Below, one piece after another: positions 11,100-20,900 of a stretch of 64,000 nucleotides of DNA; within the stretch, counting starts at the first letter, position 1, and each line of letters opens with the position of its first letter. Under the pieces are notes generated by a model. That model was not told the origin of the DNA, searched no databases, and saw only the letters and a list, made by a program, of their open reading frames with translations. The position numbers and the translations under genes were made by a program. The DNA comes from Megaustenia siamemsis (taxonomy: Eukaryota > Mollusca > Gastropoda > Stylommatophora > Ariophantidae). The DNA is taken from contig JAVIAB010000051.1 of the NCBI GenBank assembly GCA_032433765.1, forward strand, positions 80,554,847 through 80,618,846, read 5' to 3'.

Positions 11100-11330
11100 T
11101 TATGCGCCCATTAAACCTCTCGTCTTTTACGTCTTTTGGCGTGTGCTGTGACTGTTATGATGGGGACTGCAGCTACCTTTTTTTTTGTTTTGGAGATGAT
11201 ATATTAATTCGGATGATTGCATTGTCACGGGCGGTTGAATAATAATGGATTTTAATTCGTTTTCAGTGGTACCGGGGCCTTCCATAACCATAAACCTCTC
11301 CTTTGCGCCTATGCCCATCTTAACTCCCGT
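11100..11330 (-). repeat. Dispersed repeat H, copy 1
   Basis: The minus strand reads MVMEGPGTTENELKSIIIQP from about 11294. The same peptide theme (ELKSII..P.VP.ESSE, then a basic AKR block) recurs at 52728-52918 and 55320-55495. Preservation of a reading frame across three copies suggests an old retroelement ORF, perhaps gag-like, but I do not recognise the family. Confidence 0.6.
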
Positions 11331-11749
11331 CTCTTACACGGAACGAGTGACGTGGACTCATAATTGTCGACTTCCTGTATCGTTCTCACATCTTGGAGGG
11401 AATTAATAGCTTCAGCCTGGTCCATTGGTTGACAGTCTTCGACGATAGCACAGCTAGCCAGCTTATTCGCTCTTTCATTTATGATATTTATTATTACAGC
11501 CATGTTATGTAAACAAAATATTACTTCTACAATGCAATAGAATCAGTGTGCAAGAAATATTCTGCTGCATTAAGTTGGCGCTAAAATATTTCACCCATTC
11601 TTGATATCTTTATTGGTTCCTGTCCCTGTATTGCATGAAAAAACTGCCAATTATTTGTATAACTTCTTTTCAACATTTGTTGCGATGTCCTCAGAAATAG
11701 GACTGTATTGTTTAACTCGGTGACTTATCTATCGTTGGTATATTTAATC

Positions 11750-11752
<3 letters not shown>
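11331..11752. other. Unassigned stretch
   Basis: It may extend repeat H on the minus strand, since a frame at 11309-11503 is open. No motif is recognised. Confidence 0.4.

Positions 11753-11811
<59 letters not shown>
11753..11811. repeat. (AT)n microsatellite
   Basis: About 29 AT units. Confidence 0.97.
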
Positions 11812-11814
<3 letters not shown>

Positions 11815-11839
11815 GGAATGGGTAAAGGTAATTTTATTT

Positions 11840-12345
11840 CAATGTCATGAAAAATATACTAACGTAAAAAATATATAAAAAAGCACTAGGGCTAAAACTA
11901 AGAATAGCAAAATGTTATATCTTCTCAACATTCCAGTATGGTGCAGAAAGATGGGCATTAAACAAGAAAACAGAACAGAAAATTGAAGCTTTTGAAATGT
12001 GGATTTATAGAAGTATGGGAAGAAGTGGACGGAAAGAGAAGAAAACAAACGATGAAGCTTTAATACAACTAAAAATGAAAAGAGCTACTAAACGCAATTC
12101 AAACAAGACAAATGAGATTTTTGGAGGACATTAAAAGAAACAACAGTTTAATAAAAAGTAATCTTTGGAAGAGAAAATACAAGGTAAAAGAGGCAGAGGC
12201 AGACCAAGACTAACATGGACGAGTAATATCAAAAGATGGACAAGTCAGCCTATGACAACATGCACCATCAAAGCAAGAGACAGAGCGGAATGGCGCTCCA
12301 TGGTAGCCAACCTTCATAAGGAGACGGCACTCAATGATGATGATG
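11840..12345 (+). pseudogene. LINE-C RT C-terminal fragment
   Basis: Plus-strand remains read LRIAKCYIFSTFQYGAE, then KIEAFEMWIYRSM (thumb block). After frame changes they read EEKIQGKRGRGRPRLTWTSN and RAEWRSMVANLH. The R-G-R-P-R..W block is typical of non-LTR RT C-termini. The copy ends AATGATGATGAT and then an (AT)n tract. 5'-truncated and frameshifted. Relatives lie at 37955, 46805 and (minus strand) 47680. Confidence 0.85.
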
Positions 12346-12387
<42 letters not shown>

Positions 12388-12565
12388 TACATACATACAT
12401 GCATACATATGCACATACACACACAAACACATACATACATACACAAACACACGCATGCATACACACATGCATACACACATACATACACACACATACACAT
12501 ATACTTACATACATACATACATGACACATAATACATATAAAACATGCATACATACATATAACTGG
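12346..12565. repeat. (AT)n plus (ACAT/CATA)n compound microsatellite
   Basis: It begins directly at the LINE-C tail and runs for about 220 bases as AT, then CATACATA and CACACAAA mixtures. Its open frames on both strands are artefacts of low complexity. Confidence 0.95.
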
Positions 12566-12924
12566 CAATTGCATTAAACGTAAGAAGTGTTTAAAAAATC
12601 ATAAATACTTGTGATGTATTTTAACAGGCGAACGACACAATCAAAACTTTAAAACAGGATATATAACAATGTAACCACAGTTATATACCGACCGACGCTA
12701 TTGCCGGAAACCCGCCTCATCAAAATATCCACAACAAACAAATCATCAAATGATAAATAATGCACACTATTTCTAGCAGCTCTCTATGTTTCATTATCAA
12801 TAATGGCCCTTATCTAAGAGAAAACTAGCAAAGTTTGTGATGAGATACTTGAGCTAAGCAGCCATCTGAAAAGTTATCATGAGAAAAGATGACACCAGAA
12901 AACTTTTTGGAATCACATTATATA
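12566..12924. other. Unassigned stretch
   Basis: Nothing recognised. Confidence 0.5.
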
Positions 12925-13105
12925 TTTACACACGCACACACACACGCATGCACGTACGCACACGCACACGTACACACACACACGCACGCACGCACGCACG
13001 GACACATACACAGGCACGCGCACACGTAGAGACACACACACGCACACATACACACACGCGCGCACACGTACAGACACACGCACGCACACACACACACACA
13101 TTCAA
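12925..13105. repeat. (CA)n/(CACG)n microsatellite
   Basis: An imperfect CA-rich tract with frequent CG steps. Open frames here are low-complexity shadows. Confidence 0.95.
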
Positions 13106-13196
13106 TAAAGTAGTTCGGTAATTTTATATCCAGTAAAGTCTGGCCAGCTACAATCATGCGCCTGCGACAATCGACAAGGTTGCACATAAGGCGTGT

Positions 13197-13515
13197 GGGG
13201 AGTCTCAGTAGCCTAGTTGTGAGAGCCACCCGACTGGGCTACCGACGTTCGCACAACCCGTGTTCTATCCCTGCTGGAAGAAGTGTGAGTTGCACTCGTG
13301 GTTGGAAAAAGAACTACACCCGCGGTCGACCCAGCCGCTGCCAGAAATGGATACCAGGGTAGTAACTTGGGATGTAAATGGGCGAGGGATGCCGCCTCGC
13401 ATCGTGAGTTTATAAGCAACACTATCCAGAGGTCTCTGAACACTTCTGGATGCGCGGGTGAGCACATATAGATGAAAACTCGCGTGCTAAGACACCAATG
13501 CAAGTCTCGTACTTT
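13197..13515 (+). mobile_element. SINE2 copy, diverged
   Basis: tRNA-derived element. An A-box-like TAGCCTAGTTG lies near the start and a B-box-like TGTTCTATCC about 50 bases on. The body contains CTCGTGGTTGGAAAA, GGTCGACCCAGCCG and the terminal AAGTCTCGTACTTT. The minus-strand copies at 31306-31631 and 57644-58009 share the order. No clear TSD, so probably older. Confidence 0.85.
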
Positions 13516-13609
13516 CGTGTTCTGTTCGTCGTAGGCTACATTCACTAGAGTAATCATGAATCTAAAGGGCGCGTTTTTGCTGTGCTTGCGCCATTGTTAT
13601 GTGTGCTAT

Positions 13610-14305
13610 GTCATAGTAATCATCATCATCAAGTACCGGGCCTACTGGCGTAGGTGATCATGTCTCTCCACAACTTTCGATCTTGGCAGTTATTTATCAT
13701 TTCTATTGTTGACCTTCTGCCAAGCCATTCTCTTAAGCTGTCTGGTATTTTTTCTCTTTGCTTCCCTTTATCTCTTCGTCCCTCAATTTTTTCAGTTGTT
13801 ACAATATATTCCAGTTGTTCTCTTCTCATTACATGGGCAAAAAATGATGATTGTTTCTACCTAATATTGGAAATTAACTCTCTTTTTGCTTTGACCTCTC
13901 TCAGAACTTCTTCATTACTCTTCTTAGCTGTCCATGGTACTCTCAACATTCTTCTGTACAACGACATTTCTACAGACTCCAGTGATTTTCTTGTCTGTTG
14001 TTCTATTGTCCTTGATTCGCATCCATATGTTAAGACTGGCTCTACATAACATTTAAGAACTCTTTTTCTTGTTTCTATTGTCAAAAATGGATTGCATAGT
14101 ATTTTCCTAATTTTTTGGAAAGCTGCTTTTGCCTGAGCCATTCTGCATCTCACCTCTTTTGTACATCTTCCGTCTGAGGTTAACAAAGTTCCCAAATATT
14201 TAAATTCATTTATCTGTTTTAATATTGTTCCACTTGTCTTTATTTTGCACTGAGGTGATGTCTTTTTCTTTGTTGTTACCATTACCATTACATTGTCATC
14301 GTAAT
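13610..14305 (-). mobile_element. LINE-B copy, longest of the family here
   Basis: The minus-strand frame 13857-14312 gives FKYLGTLLTSDGRCTKEVRC, TIETRKRVLKCYVEPVLTYG and MSLYRRMLRVPWTAKKSNEE. A second frame (13629-13829) gives MRREQLEYIVTTEKIEG...SLREWLGRRST, ending RPGT and a GATGAT tail. A frameshift near 13850 separates the two. The near-perfect 11-base repeats GTCATAGTAAT (13610-13620) and GTCATCGTAAT (14295-14305) are a probable TSD. 5'-truncated just upstream of the YLGT block. Confidence 0.9.
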
Positions 14306-14576
14306 GGCTCATCGTAAATCCCTAGACCGGCGTTACGCAAATCTTACGGCTGTTGTTTGATGTGCGACGGGAATAATCTGACGACTGTATGTTTATATGT
14401 TCGGAATTGGAGTCAACAACGATGGCCTAATATCATCAAGCGCTATACATTTTAAAAGAAATATGACGATCGAGAGGATGTGAACTTCTGGTATATGGTG
14501 GATAAGCGGCAGGAACCATTGCAGGTTATGCATGAAAAGTGTTCCTTGTTGCAGTTTCCTAATATTCCAAATCCAC
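14306..14576 (+). repeat. Dispersed repeat J, copy 1
   Basis: About 270 bases. It has GGCTCATCG...CCCTAGACCGG at the start, a TTGTTTGATGTGCGACGGG block and GAAAAGTGTTCCTTGTTGCA near the end. Matching copies lie at 26519-26757 and 54893-55185, all on the plus strand. No coding frame or TIR identified; class unknown. Confidence 0.75.
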
Positions 14577-14910
14577 GGGGGACTGGTTGGTCTCGAGGCA
14601 GGACGCCGGTCTCGGGACAGAGAGGTTGTGGGTTCAAAACTCGGCTACACCGGTTGGGATTTTTATTTATGATTTCTCTCTGCGACAACCACCCCTGGTC
14701 TCAGCAGCGAGGCCCAGCTTGAAACATCAGTTACTCATCAACGGAAAAAAACATGAGTACCTCCGAAGTCGGAGTTATCTGCCTGTGCGGCAAGGGACCC
14801 CTTGTGCACACGGCTGCCAGAGAAAAATCGATTAACACGCAAAATTCAATTCCTAGTCTCTAGGGACTTCGTCAGAGTTGAAAGCTGGCGAACGCAACAA
14901 CAACAACAAC
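14577..14910 (+). mobile_element. tRNA-headed SINE-like element with (CAA)n tail
   Basis: A tRNA-like head has A-box-like TTGGTCTCGAGGCAGGACG and B-box-like GGGTTCAAAACTC. The body follows, and the end is CAACAACAACAACAA. It has the architecture of a tRNA-derived SINE, but I see only one copy in this window. Confidence 0.6.
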
Positions 14911-14929
14911 AACTTGACATAAGGCACAG

Positions 14930-15290
14930 AGAATCAACCGGATCAGTAGAAAGATAAGATTCAGGGTTGAAATCCCGTCACAGGCGGTGGGATTTTAAAA
15001 TACTGAATCCGTGATTGCTTCGTGGCTTCAGTGGTGTCTGAGTAGTGAGATCCCATGTATAGCCATCTCGGATATCGACGAAGAAACATAAGGTCCCGTG
15101 CACGTTAAAGAATCATTGGCAGATAAATATGGAAAAGAATTAGGCCCAAAATGGCCGCTGCACTGTCAAAAATGTTCAGCAAATCTACCCATGCTGAAAC
15201 CGGATGCTGTCGGGCCGAAAGGCGCAGATATCGCGACTTGGTTGTATGCTATCGACACAGCGCACATACAGCCACTTAACGAGTGAACGC
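14930..15290 (+). mobile_element. SINE-like element with conserved CACGTTAAAG core
   Basis: A B-box-like GGTTGAAATCCCG at about 14973 is followed by GTCCCGTGCACGTTAAAGAA (about 15093-15112). I associate that motif with central domains of SINEs common in marine invertebrates, from memory and unverified. The open frame 15098-15286 lies inside it and is probably incidental. Confidence 0.45.
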
Positions 15291-15404
15291 TAAGGAGAGA
15301 AACTACCACATAAGCTGCATAATATATAACGGGCTAATCACAAATACCAAAACTTCAACTTGATCGAGATCAAAAATTGTAGCTCTCCATGCAGCATCAT
15401 GGCA
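15291..15404. other. Spacer
   Basis: Nothing recognised. Confidence 0.5.
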
Positions 15405-15858
15405 CTTGTGAATTTATTTTCCCCTCGGGCTGAAGACGGCATATAGGGCGGAAGTCATAATTCTCCTCTCAGGCTGAAGACGGCACATAGGGTGGAAGTC
15501 ATAATTCTCCTCTCAGGCTGAAGACGGCACATAGGGTGGAAGTCATAATTCTCCTCTCAGGCTGAAGACGGCATATAGGGCGGAAGTCATAATTCTCCTC
15601 TCAGGCTGAAGACGGCACATAGGGTGGAAGTTATAATTCTCCTCTCAGGCTGAAGACGGCACATAGGGTGGAAGTTATAATTCTCCTCTCAGGCTGAAGA
15701 CGGCACATAGGGCGGAAGTTATAATTCTCCTCTCAGGCTGAAAACGGCACATAGGGCGGAAGTTATAATTCTCCTCTCAGGCTGAAGACGGCACATAGGG
15801 CGGAAGTTATAATTCTCCTCTCAGGCTGAAGACGGCACATAGGGCGGAAGTTATAATT
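15405..15858 (-). repeat. 44-bp minisatellite grown from LINE-G 3' end
   Basis: About ten units of GGAAGTTATAATTCTCCTCT plus CAGGCTGAAGACGGCACATA plus GGGC. On the minus strand the unit begins ACTTCCGCCCTATGTGCCG, continuous with the MTSALCA-type C-terminus of the adjoining LINE-G fragment. The homologous 54-bp array lies at 39640. Confidence 0.92.
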
Positions 15859-16024
15859 CGCCGCGACTGACGATCTGCTGCTAGCTCTTTGTTGTTTCTT
15901 AGTCCCATGGTTGAGCCTTCCTCATTAATTGTTCTGCATAGCGATTCTCTTGGTCTATCTGTATTTTTTCCTGTTAAGACAAGTATTTCACGGATAGGGT
16001 AGGGCTGAATACTTGCGTTGCAGA
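15859..16024 (-). pseudogene. LINE-G RT C-terminal fragment
   Basis: The minus strand reads LTGKNTDRPRESLCRTINEE, then LRNNKELAADRQSRRIITSA, and runs straight into the 44-bp array. It aligns by eye with the minus-strand remains at 40417-40700 (SGKRKENRAGKTLSRTIT...). The outer part is also the left arm of a 69-bp inverted repeat. Confidence 0.8.
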
Positions 16025-16125
16025 CCAACACTTAGGACGAAAGAGCACAAATAGTTTCTGCAACGCAAATATTCAGCCCTACCCTATCCGGGAGATACTT
16101 GTCTTAACAGGAAAAAATACAGATA
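15956..16125. repeat. Long inverted repeat, 69-bp arms, 32-bp loop
   Basis: The arms 15956-16024 and 16057-16125 are reverse complements with about 4 mismatches. The outer ends read TATCTGTATTTTTTCCTG and the inner ends GTTGCAGA/TCTGCAAC. The left arm is LINE-G coding sequence; the right arm is an inverted copy of it. Confidence 0.95.
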
Positions 16126-16199
16126 CACTATGTATTCCCGAGCTGTGATCGCAACCTTATGCTATAGTCATGAGAACACCTGCGCGAAAGACATTGCCT
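16126..16199. other. Spacer
   Basis: Nothing recognised. Confidence 0.5.
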
Positions 16200-16430
16200 A
16201 CGAAACTAATTTTTTAGTTAGCTGAGTGGCAGTGTTCCCTAGCGTTTGGCTTTTTGTGGCAAGGCGCTGTGCCACTGAGTACGGGTTCGATCCTGCTTTG
16301 GTCCATATTTTTTTCTGTTGTTCATTATTTGTCATTCTTTCCGCGTGCTGTAAACATACCTCTTCCTCTGAATTGATTCGCTGATTATCGCCTCGGAAGT
16401 TTCCCTCTATAATAATATTCATTTATTATT
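16200..16430 (+). mobile_element. tRNA-derived SINE5 copy with long variable-arm-like head
   Basis: The head has a good A box (TAGCTGAGTGG, about 16217) and B box (GGGTTCGATCCTG, about 16282). The 55-base gap is long, as in Ser/Leu-type tRNAs. A degraded relative is at 57310-57610. The body is short and AT-rich. Confidence 0.65.
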
Positions 16431-16689
16431 TGTCTCCAGCCTGAGACGGAAATGTTGGGTATGAACTAAAAAGCGTCCGATGGAAATCGTGAATCTGGAA
16501 GGATCACTGCCAACTTACGTCGACAAAGACTAGGATAGATCGATACATTAGACAGACGACTGTAGAGGTTGCCAGAGCATCGAGGTACGAATGCGGAGGT
16601 GGAAGAAAGGAGCTTTCGAGAAGTGAAGATATTGCCATCAGGCTCGAAGATGAAAGCACAGTAATGGAAAGATCCGAATATAGGAGTAG
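16431..16689. other. Unassigned stretch
   Basis: Nothing recognised. Confidence 0.5.
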
Positions 16690-17235
16690 TGTCATCATCA
16701 TTATGTGCCATACCGGTTGGCGTAGTCGATCGCACCCTTCCACAACCTTCTATCTACAGTGCATCGTATCAGTTCTGTTGTTGACTGTTTTCCATGCCTT
16801 GACACCAAGCTATTCATTATTTTCTCTCTTTGTCATTCGCGATCCCTCTTTCCTTTTATTCTGCCAGTTGTAATCGAGTATTCCAACTTTCCTCTTCTCA
16901 TGATGTGCCCGAAAAATGTTGATTGCTTCTTTCTGATGTTTTTTAAGAGCTCCCTTTTTGTGTTGGCATCTTTGAGAACTTCCTCATTGGTCTTTTTAGC
17001 TGTCCAGGCAACTTTCAACGTTCTTCTGAGAAATCCCATCTCTGTGGCCTCTAATCGTCTTTTCATTTGTGGCACTATATAGCATCGATAAACTCTCATT
17101 CTCACTTCTATTGACATATATTTGTTGCATAAAACGTTTTTCATTTTCTGAAATGCTATTTTGGCCTCACCTATTCTGCTTTTTTTTATTTCTGAGGTGC
17201 ATCTTCCATCTGATGTTATTATTGTTCCCAAATTG
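16690..17235 (-). pseudogene. LINE-A copy, 5'-truncated
   Basis: One minus-strand frame (16833-17309) preserves LGTIITSDGRCTSEIKKS, MSIEVRMRVYRCYIVPQMKR, MGFLRRTLKVAWTAKKTNEE and FFGHIMRRGKLEY. A frameshift follows before the C-terminus. The usual LTYGSESWTV segment is missing between VPQ and MKRR, a small internal deletion. The tail is ATGATGATGA. Confidence 0.9.
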
Positions 17236-17402
17236 TGCCCAAGAAGTTGTATAGATGTAGTGAACATTGCGTTAGGGGCCATGTAGAAAATATTGTGCTT
17301 GAGACTCACGTGAACTTAGAGATTATTAAGGTAGCAAAGCCATATCAATGTTATAGGAAAGATAATTGTGGTTAAGTTGTGTGGAGTAGTAAGTAAAAAG
17401 GA

Positions 17403-17612
17403 AAGAGCCCCCATCACGTCAAGTGGCGTATAGGGAACATGGTGTTAGTGACCATAAATTATACAGACCTTCAGCACATGATTTTTGGGGCAATGTGGTC
17501 GGTATTACGCCCGTGTCGCTTTACTTTCCCACAAAAAAATTCGGTACCCATTTAAGGCTGGGTGAACCCGGAAGCCGTCGGTTGGGATCGAACCCTACCT
17601 CTTGTCCAGTTC
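17403..17612 (-). mobile_element. SINE1 copy, 5'-truncated
   Basis: It carries the tail, the TCAAGTGGCG half-palindrome, the body and the B box (GGGATCGAACC on the plus strand) but lacks the A box and tRNA start. Confidence 0.9.
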
Positions 17613-17675
17613 AGTGTGGAGTAGGGAACAGGCAAATAATGACAGTGTTGTGCTAAAGCTTGTAGGATGTAGCTA
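17613..17675. other. Spacer
   Basis: Nothing recognised. Confidence 0.4.
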
Positions 17676-17835
17676 GTAGTAGGGTGTAATGTACACTCCT
17701 ACAAGGTACGGTGTTAGCTTTACAAAAAAAGAACGCAACAAAATACTGACGTTTCGGCATACATGCGGCCTTCTTCAGGAAACGAGAACAACAATAACAA
17801 ACGATGACACGTAGATAAATTCTGCTACATATAGG
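17676..17835 (-). repeat. Dispersed repeat with CTGAAGAAGGCC...GCCGAAACG motif, copy 1
   Basis: Similar over about 160 bases to 44605-44775, including ACACTYCTACAAGGT-like DNA and the minus-strand CTGAAGAAGGCCGC...GCCGAAACGTC block. Class unknown. Confidence 0.6.
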
Positions 17836-17849
17836 ATGATCGGGACAGG

Positions 17850-18168
17850 TAAGTTAATGAGAAGTGTGTGGAGTAGACTTGATTTATGGAGAAGTGTGTG
17901 GAGTAGACTTGATTTAAGGAGAAGTGTGTGGAGTAGACTTGATTTAAGGAGAAGTGTGTGGAGTAGACTTGATTTAAGGAGAAGTGTGTGGAGTAGACTT
18001 GATTTAAGGAGAAGTGTGTGGAGTAGACTTGATTTAAGGAGAAGTGTGTGGAGTAGACTGGATTTAAGGAGAAGTGTGTGGAATAAACTTGATTTAAGGA
18101 GAAGTGTGTGGAGTAGACTTGATTTAAGGAGAAGTGTGTGGAGTAGACTTGATTTAAGGAGAGATAAG
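17850..18168 (+). repeat. 30-bp minisatellite (about 10.5 copies)
   Basis: Near-perfect units of GAGAAGTGTGTGGAGTAGAC plus TTGATTTAAG. The period of 30 creates the repetitive RSVWSRLDLR frame, which I do not regard as a protein. Confidence 0.96.
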
Positions 18169-18548
18169 CCTGGCTTAGTGAACAGTAGAGAGCCAGAAGT
18201 ATAATGTGAACCTTTGTCTGAATGGCTGTGAAATATCTTAAATTGTACTTATATCTCGTGTATATGTTGACAGTTAGTGATGTATTAAAGATGTATTAAC
18301 GAACATATTCACATCATATATTACGGGAGAAAGTAGTCAGAGAGTAATAGTTAATAGATTAGTCCTCAATATTTGTATTGCAATCACGTATAACGACACT
18401 GAATACTTACCCACCAGATCACCAGGCTTTCAAATCTGTCACGTGCCAACGGTCATGAATCAAAACATTAACTGTGAGGGGGCAGTGTAATGTGTAGCTT
18501 AGAGATAAATGCGTGTGTGGCGCAGTTATGTGGTTATAAATGAGGAAC
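18169..18548. other. Unassigned stretch
   Basis: Nothing recognised. Confidence 0.5.
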
Positions 18549-18550
18549 TA

Positions 18551-18655
18551 TAGTCCGTTCAGAAATTCATAATCACACCTGAATTAGTTTTGCGTGATAG
18601 CCGCTTGTTATTTTAGTTTCACATTTTGCATGGAATCTTAGAATATTGATGACGT
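18551..18655 (+). repeat. Left TIR of the non-autonomous element
   Basis: Inverted counterpart of about 19443-19545, ending at the shared AATATTGA(TGA)CG. Confidence 0.9.
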
Positions 18656-18982
18656 TATAGAAATATTTTTTGCTCTGAGAAACTTGATCTAGTTTAAAAG
18701 TTTTCTTCTTTATGGTATATTAAATTCACCCTGTTCGAATTTGACACCATTTTAGGATATATACATTAATTTGGTGCGGTCGTTGACGTAAAATAGTTTG
18801 GCTATTGCAGAAACGCTAACTTCAGGAAAATCCCGTGCACAAATTTGAATTGTTATTGAACGACATGACGCAGCACGCCCTTGGCATTAATTACCGAAGG
18901 GAAGGCGTATCTTTATTAATTTTGTGAAGACTCAGTAGACAATTTGTTGACTTTAAATACCAACATTTATATCTAAATTACA

Positions 18983-19126
18983 ATGAGTTTGAAATGCAAA
19001 TTTATAACTATGCAAAAGAAGTGTGTTGAGCATGTGTTGCGGGTGGAAGATGAGTACTGGAAACGAGACGGATTACTATTTGTCCAGCCAGTAATGATTA
19101 TCAACCTCTTGGAATCGTCAGATTAG
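18983..19126 (+). pseudogene. 47-residue fused transposase remnant
   Basis: The ATG frame begins MSLKCKFITMQ, matching the N-terminus MSLKMKFCSLQ of the transposase at 8248. It passes directly to CVEHVLRVEDEYWKRDGLL and ends INLLESSD then TAG, matching CEDHVLKQEEEYWKIDGLW...INLLDSSD. About 370 residues are missing in frame. The catalytic core is absent. A small peptide could in principle be made, but no function is implied. Confidence 0.85.
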
Positions 19127-19442
19127 GAATGATTAAAATTAAGATGAATTCAATTCCAGCTGCAGTTAGGACGTCCTGTGGTCTAATGGTGACCGAAGGA
19201 CAAGACTAATTGTAACCAATTGAATTCATGTTTGCAAATATACATAACGAACAACACCCACAATTAAGCACTATGTAGATACGCCTCTGACAAGAATTGC
19301 AGTATACTGGAAAATTTAACACGATTACTGTAAACTCTAAAATTTGAATCAACGTGTGTGATATCGTCATAAAAGATCAACGGAATTCGCTAATGTGCAA
19401 AATCTGTTGTGTTTGTGGAATAAAAAATACCAAAATCTTTGC

Positions 19443-19545
19443 GTCGTCAATATTCTAAGATTGCATGCAAAATGTGAAACCAAAAAAACAAGCGGTTATC
19501 ACGCAAAGCTAATTAATGTGTGATTATGAATTTCTGAACGGACTA
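19443..19545 (-). repeat. Right TIR of the non-autonomous element
   Basis: Reverse complement of the left TIR with about ten differences. It ends in CGGACTA before TA. Confidence 0.9.
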
Positions 19546-19649
19546 TAGATGACCACCAGAAGTAAAGGAAAGATACATGTAAAATATATATATAGTTCAA
19601 AGCCATTAGTCCCTCGCGCAATAATATCATCTATAATCAAGAGAAATGG

Positions 19650-19958
19650 GTGTAATGAGGTGAGACAACACGAACACTTCAAAGCAAGACGTCAAATTGA
19701 AGTCAGAAGGCAAAAGAAATAGAAGGCGACCTAGAAAAATACTAAAAAGAGCACTGAAAAGATCGGCAGCAACAGCAGGCATCAGCTCTCTTGTCGAGAC
19801 TGAGAGGCTCGCAGAAGACAGGCGGGTATGACGATATTCACTACTGATCCTGTGCAACGTGTGACACCTGATAATAAAGATCTTTAACCATAGAGAGTTT
19901 ACATTTGTTGTTCTATGTGACGTCTTTGGCTCGAAATGACAATAAATAGACAGTAAAA
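19650..19958 (+). pseudogene. LINE-K 3' fragment
   Basis: The plus strand reads KSEGKRNRRRPRKILKRALK, then SSLVETERLAEDRR, a stop, and a 3' region (CCTGATAATAAAGATCTTTA...). The same coding and 3' order occurs at 48340-48600. The RxRRPRK..LKRA block is typical of LINE RT C-termini. Heavily 5'-truncated. Confidence 0.7.
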
Positions 19959-20000
19959 TAGACAGACAGACAGATAGACAGACAGACAGACAGGCAGATA
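19959..20000. repeat. (GACA)n microsatellite at LINE-K end
   Basis: About ten GACA/GATA units follow the LINE-K 3' sequence. Confidence 0.92.
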
Positions 20001-20329
20001 TAAAATGACTAACTATAATTCAGGCCTACTAGCGAGCAAACATAACCAGTTGATCACATACTATGCTTTATTTTTGCAAAATCTGTTATGAATCACTAAT
20101 CAGTTCTTTGGTTTTCCCAATGTTCCCAATTTTGTGACGTCTGGTTTGATAATCTAGAAAACACTCGATATTTAATACATACTTGCCAGAGGGCATTCAT
20201 CTTTATTCTCTTATTTTTTAACGGGCATAGACAACCCATGGGATCGTGTTGCATAAACAATTCAGCATTATAAGATTTTTGTTTACAAGACTGTCATTTT
20301 ATTATTGTTTTAAAAAAAATATTTTTGCG
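20001..20329. other. Unassigned stretch
   Basis: Nothing recognised. Confidence 0.5.
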
Positions 20330-20900
20330 GAATTTGTATAGATCGTTCCTCTCTCACACACTCTCATTATATTTTCCTCGCATTTTTCTTTTGATTCTCA
20401 TTCTCTTTCTGTCCTTTTCCACACTTTCTGTGTTTCTGTTTCCTTGTCTTTTCCCTGTGTCATCTTGCACCCATTTCTATCTATCTCTCTGCTTCTTTTC
20501 CCCGAGAGTTCGATTTGTTTTTCTCTATCGATTTCTTTTCACTCTCCCTATGACGTTTTTCCCCTCTAAATATCTATATCTCACGTTCTCTATCTCTCAA
20601 AAAATCACTCTCTCTATGACGTTTTCCCCCCTCTAATTATCTATACCTCACATTCTCTATCTCTCAAAAATTACTCTCTCTATGACATTTTCCCCCCTCT
20701 AATTATCTATATCTTACGGTCTCTGTCTCTCAAAAATCACTCTGCTTTTTTTTTCTCTCGGTTTATTTTACTTTACCTCTGTTTCTCTCGTTCTTTCTTT
20801 CTCTATAACTCTCTTCCTTCTCCCTCTACTTCTCTACACCTCTTATTCTAGTGCTCTTCCTTTCTCTCTTGTTTTCTCTATATATATATGTCTCTGTCAC
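20330..20900. repeat. Pyrimidine-rich tract with about 66-bp tandem repeat
   Basis: Strongly C/T-biased plus strand. Three units (about 20536-20745) share CTCTCTATGACGTTTTCCCC and ATCTATATCTCAC...CTCTCAAAAAT. The 103-residue frame over it is compositionally biased and not credible. Confidence 0.8.

Larger units (their letters stand above)
18551..19545 (+). mobile_element. Non-autonomous Sailor-like element, 995 bp, ~100-bp TIRs, internally deleted
   Basis: The ends are TAGTCCGTTCAGAAATTCAT on both strands. Inverted similarity runs for about 100 bases at roughly 90% by eye. TA dinucleotides flank it (18549-18550, 19546-19547). CCGCTTGTT sits at positions 51-59 from both ends, the same place as in the full-length element at 7864 despite otherwise different TIRs. 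Inside is only a 47-codon remnant joining the start and end of a transposase. A deletion derivative that would need enzyme supplied in trans. Confidence 0.92.

Noticed and set aside
12210..13121. Overlapping ORFs in (ACAT)n and (CACG)n tracts
   Set aside because: Low-complexity shadows.
15098..15286. 62-codon ORF as a gene
   Set aside because: Lies wholly inside a SINE-like repeat with a conserved CACGTTAAAG core.
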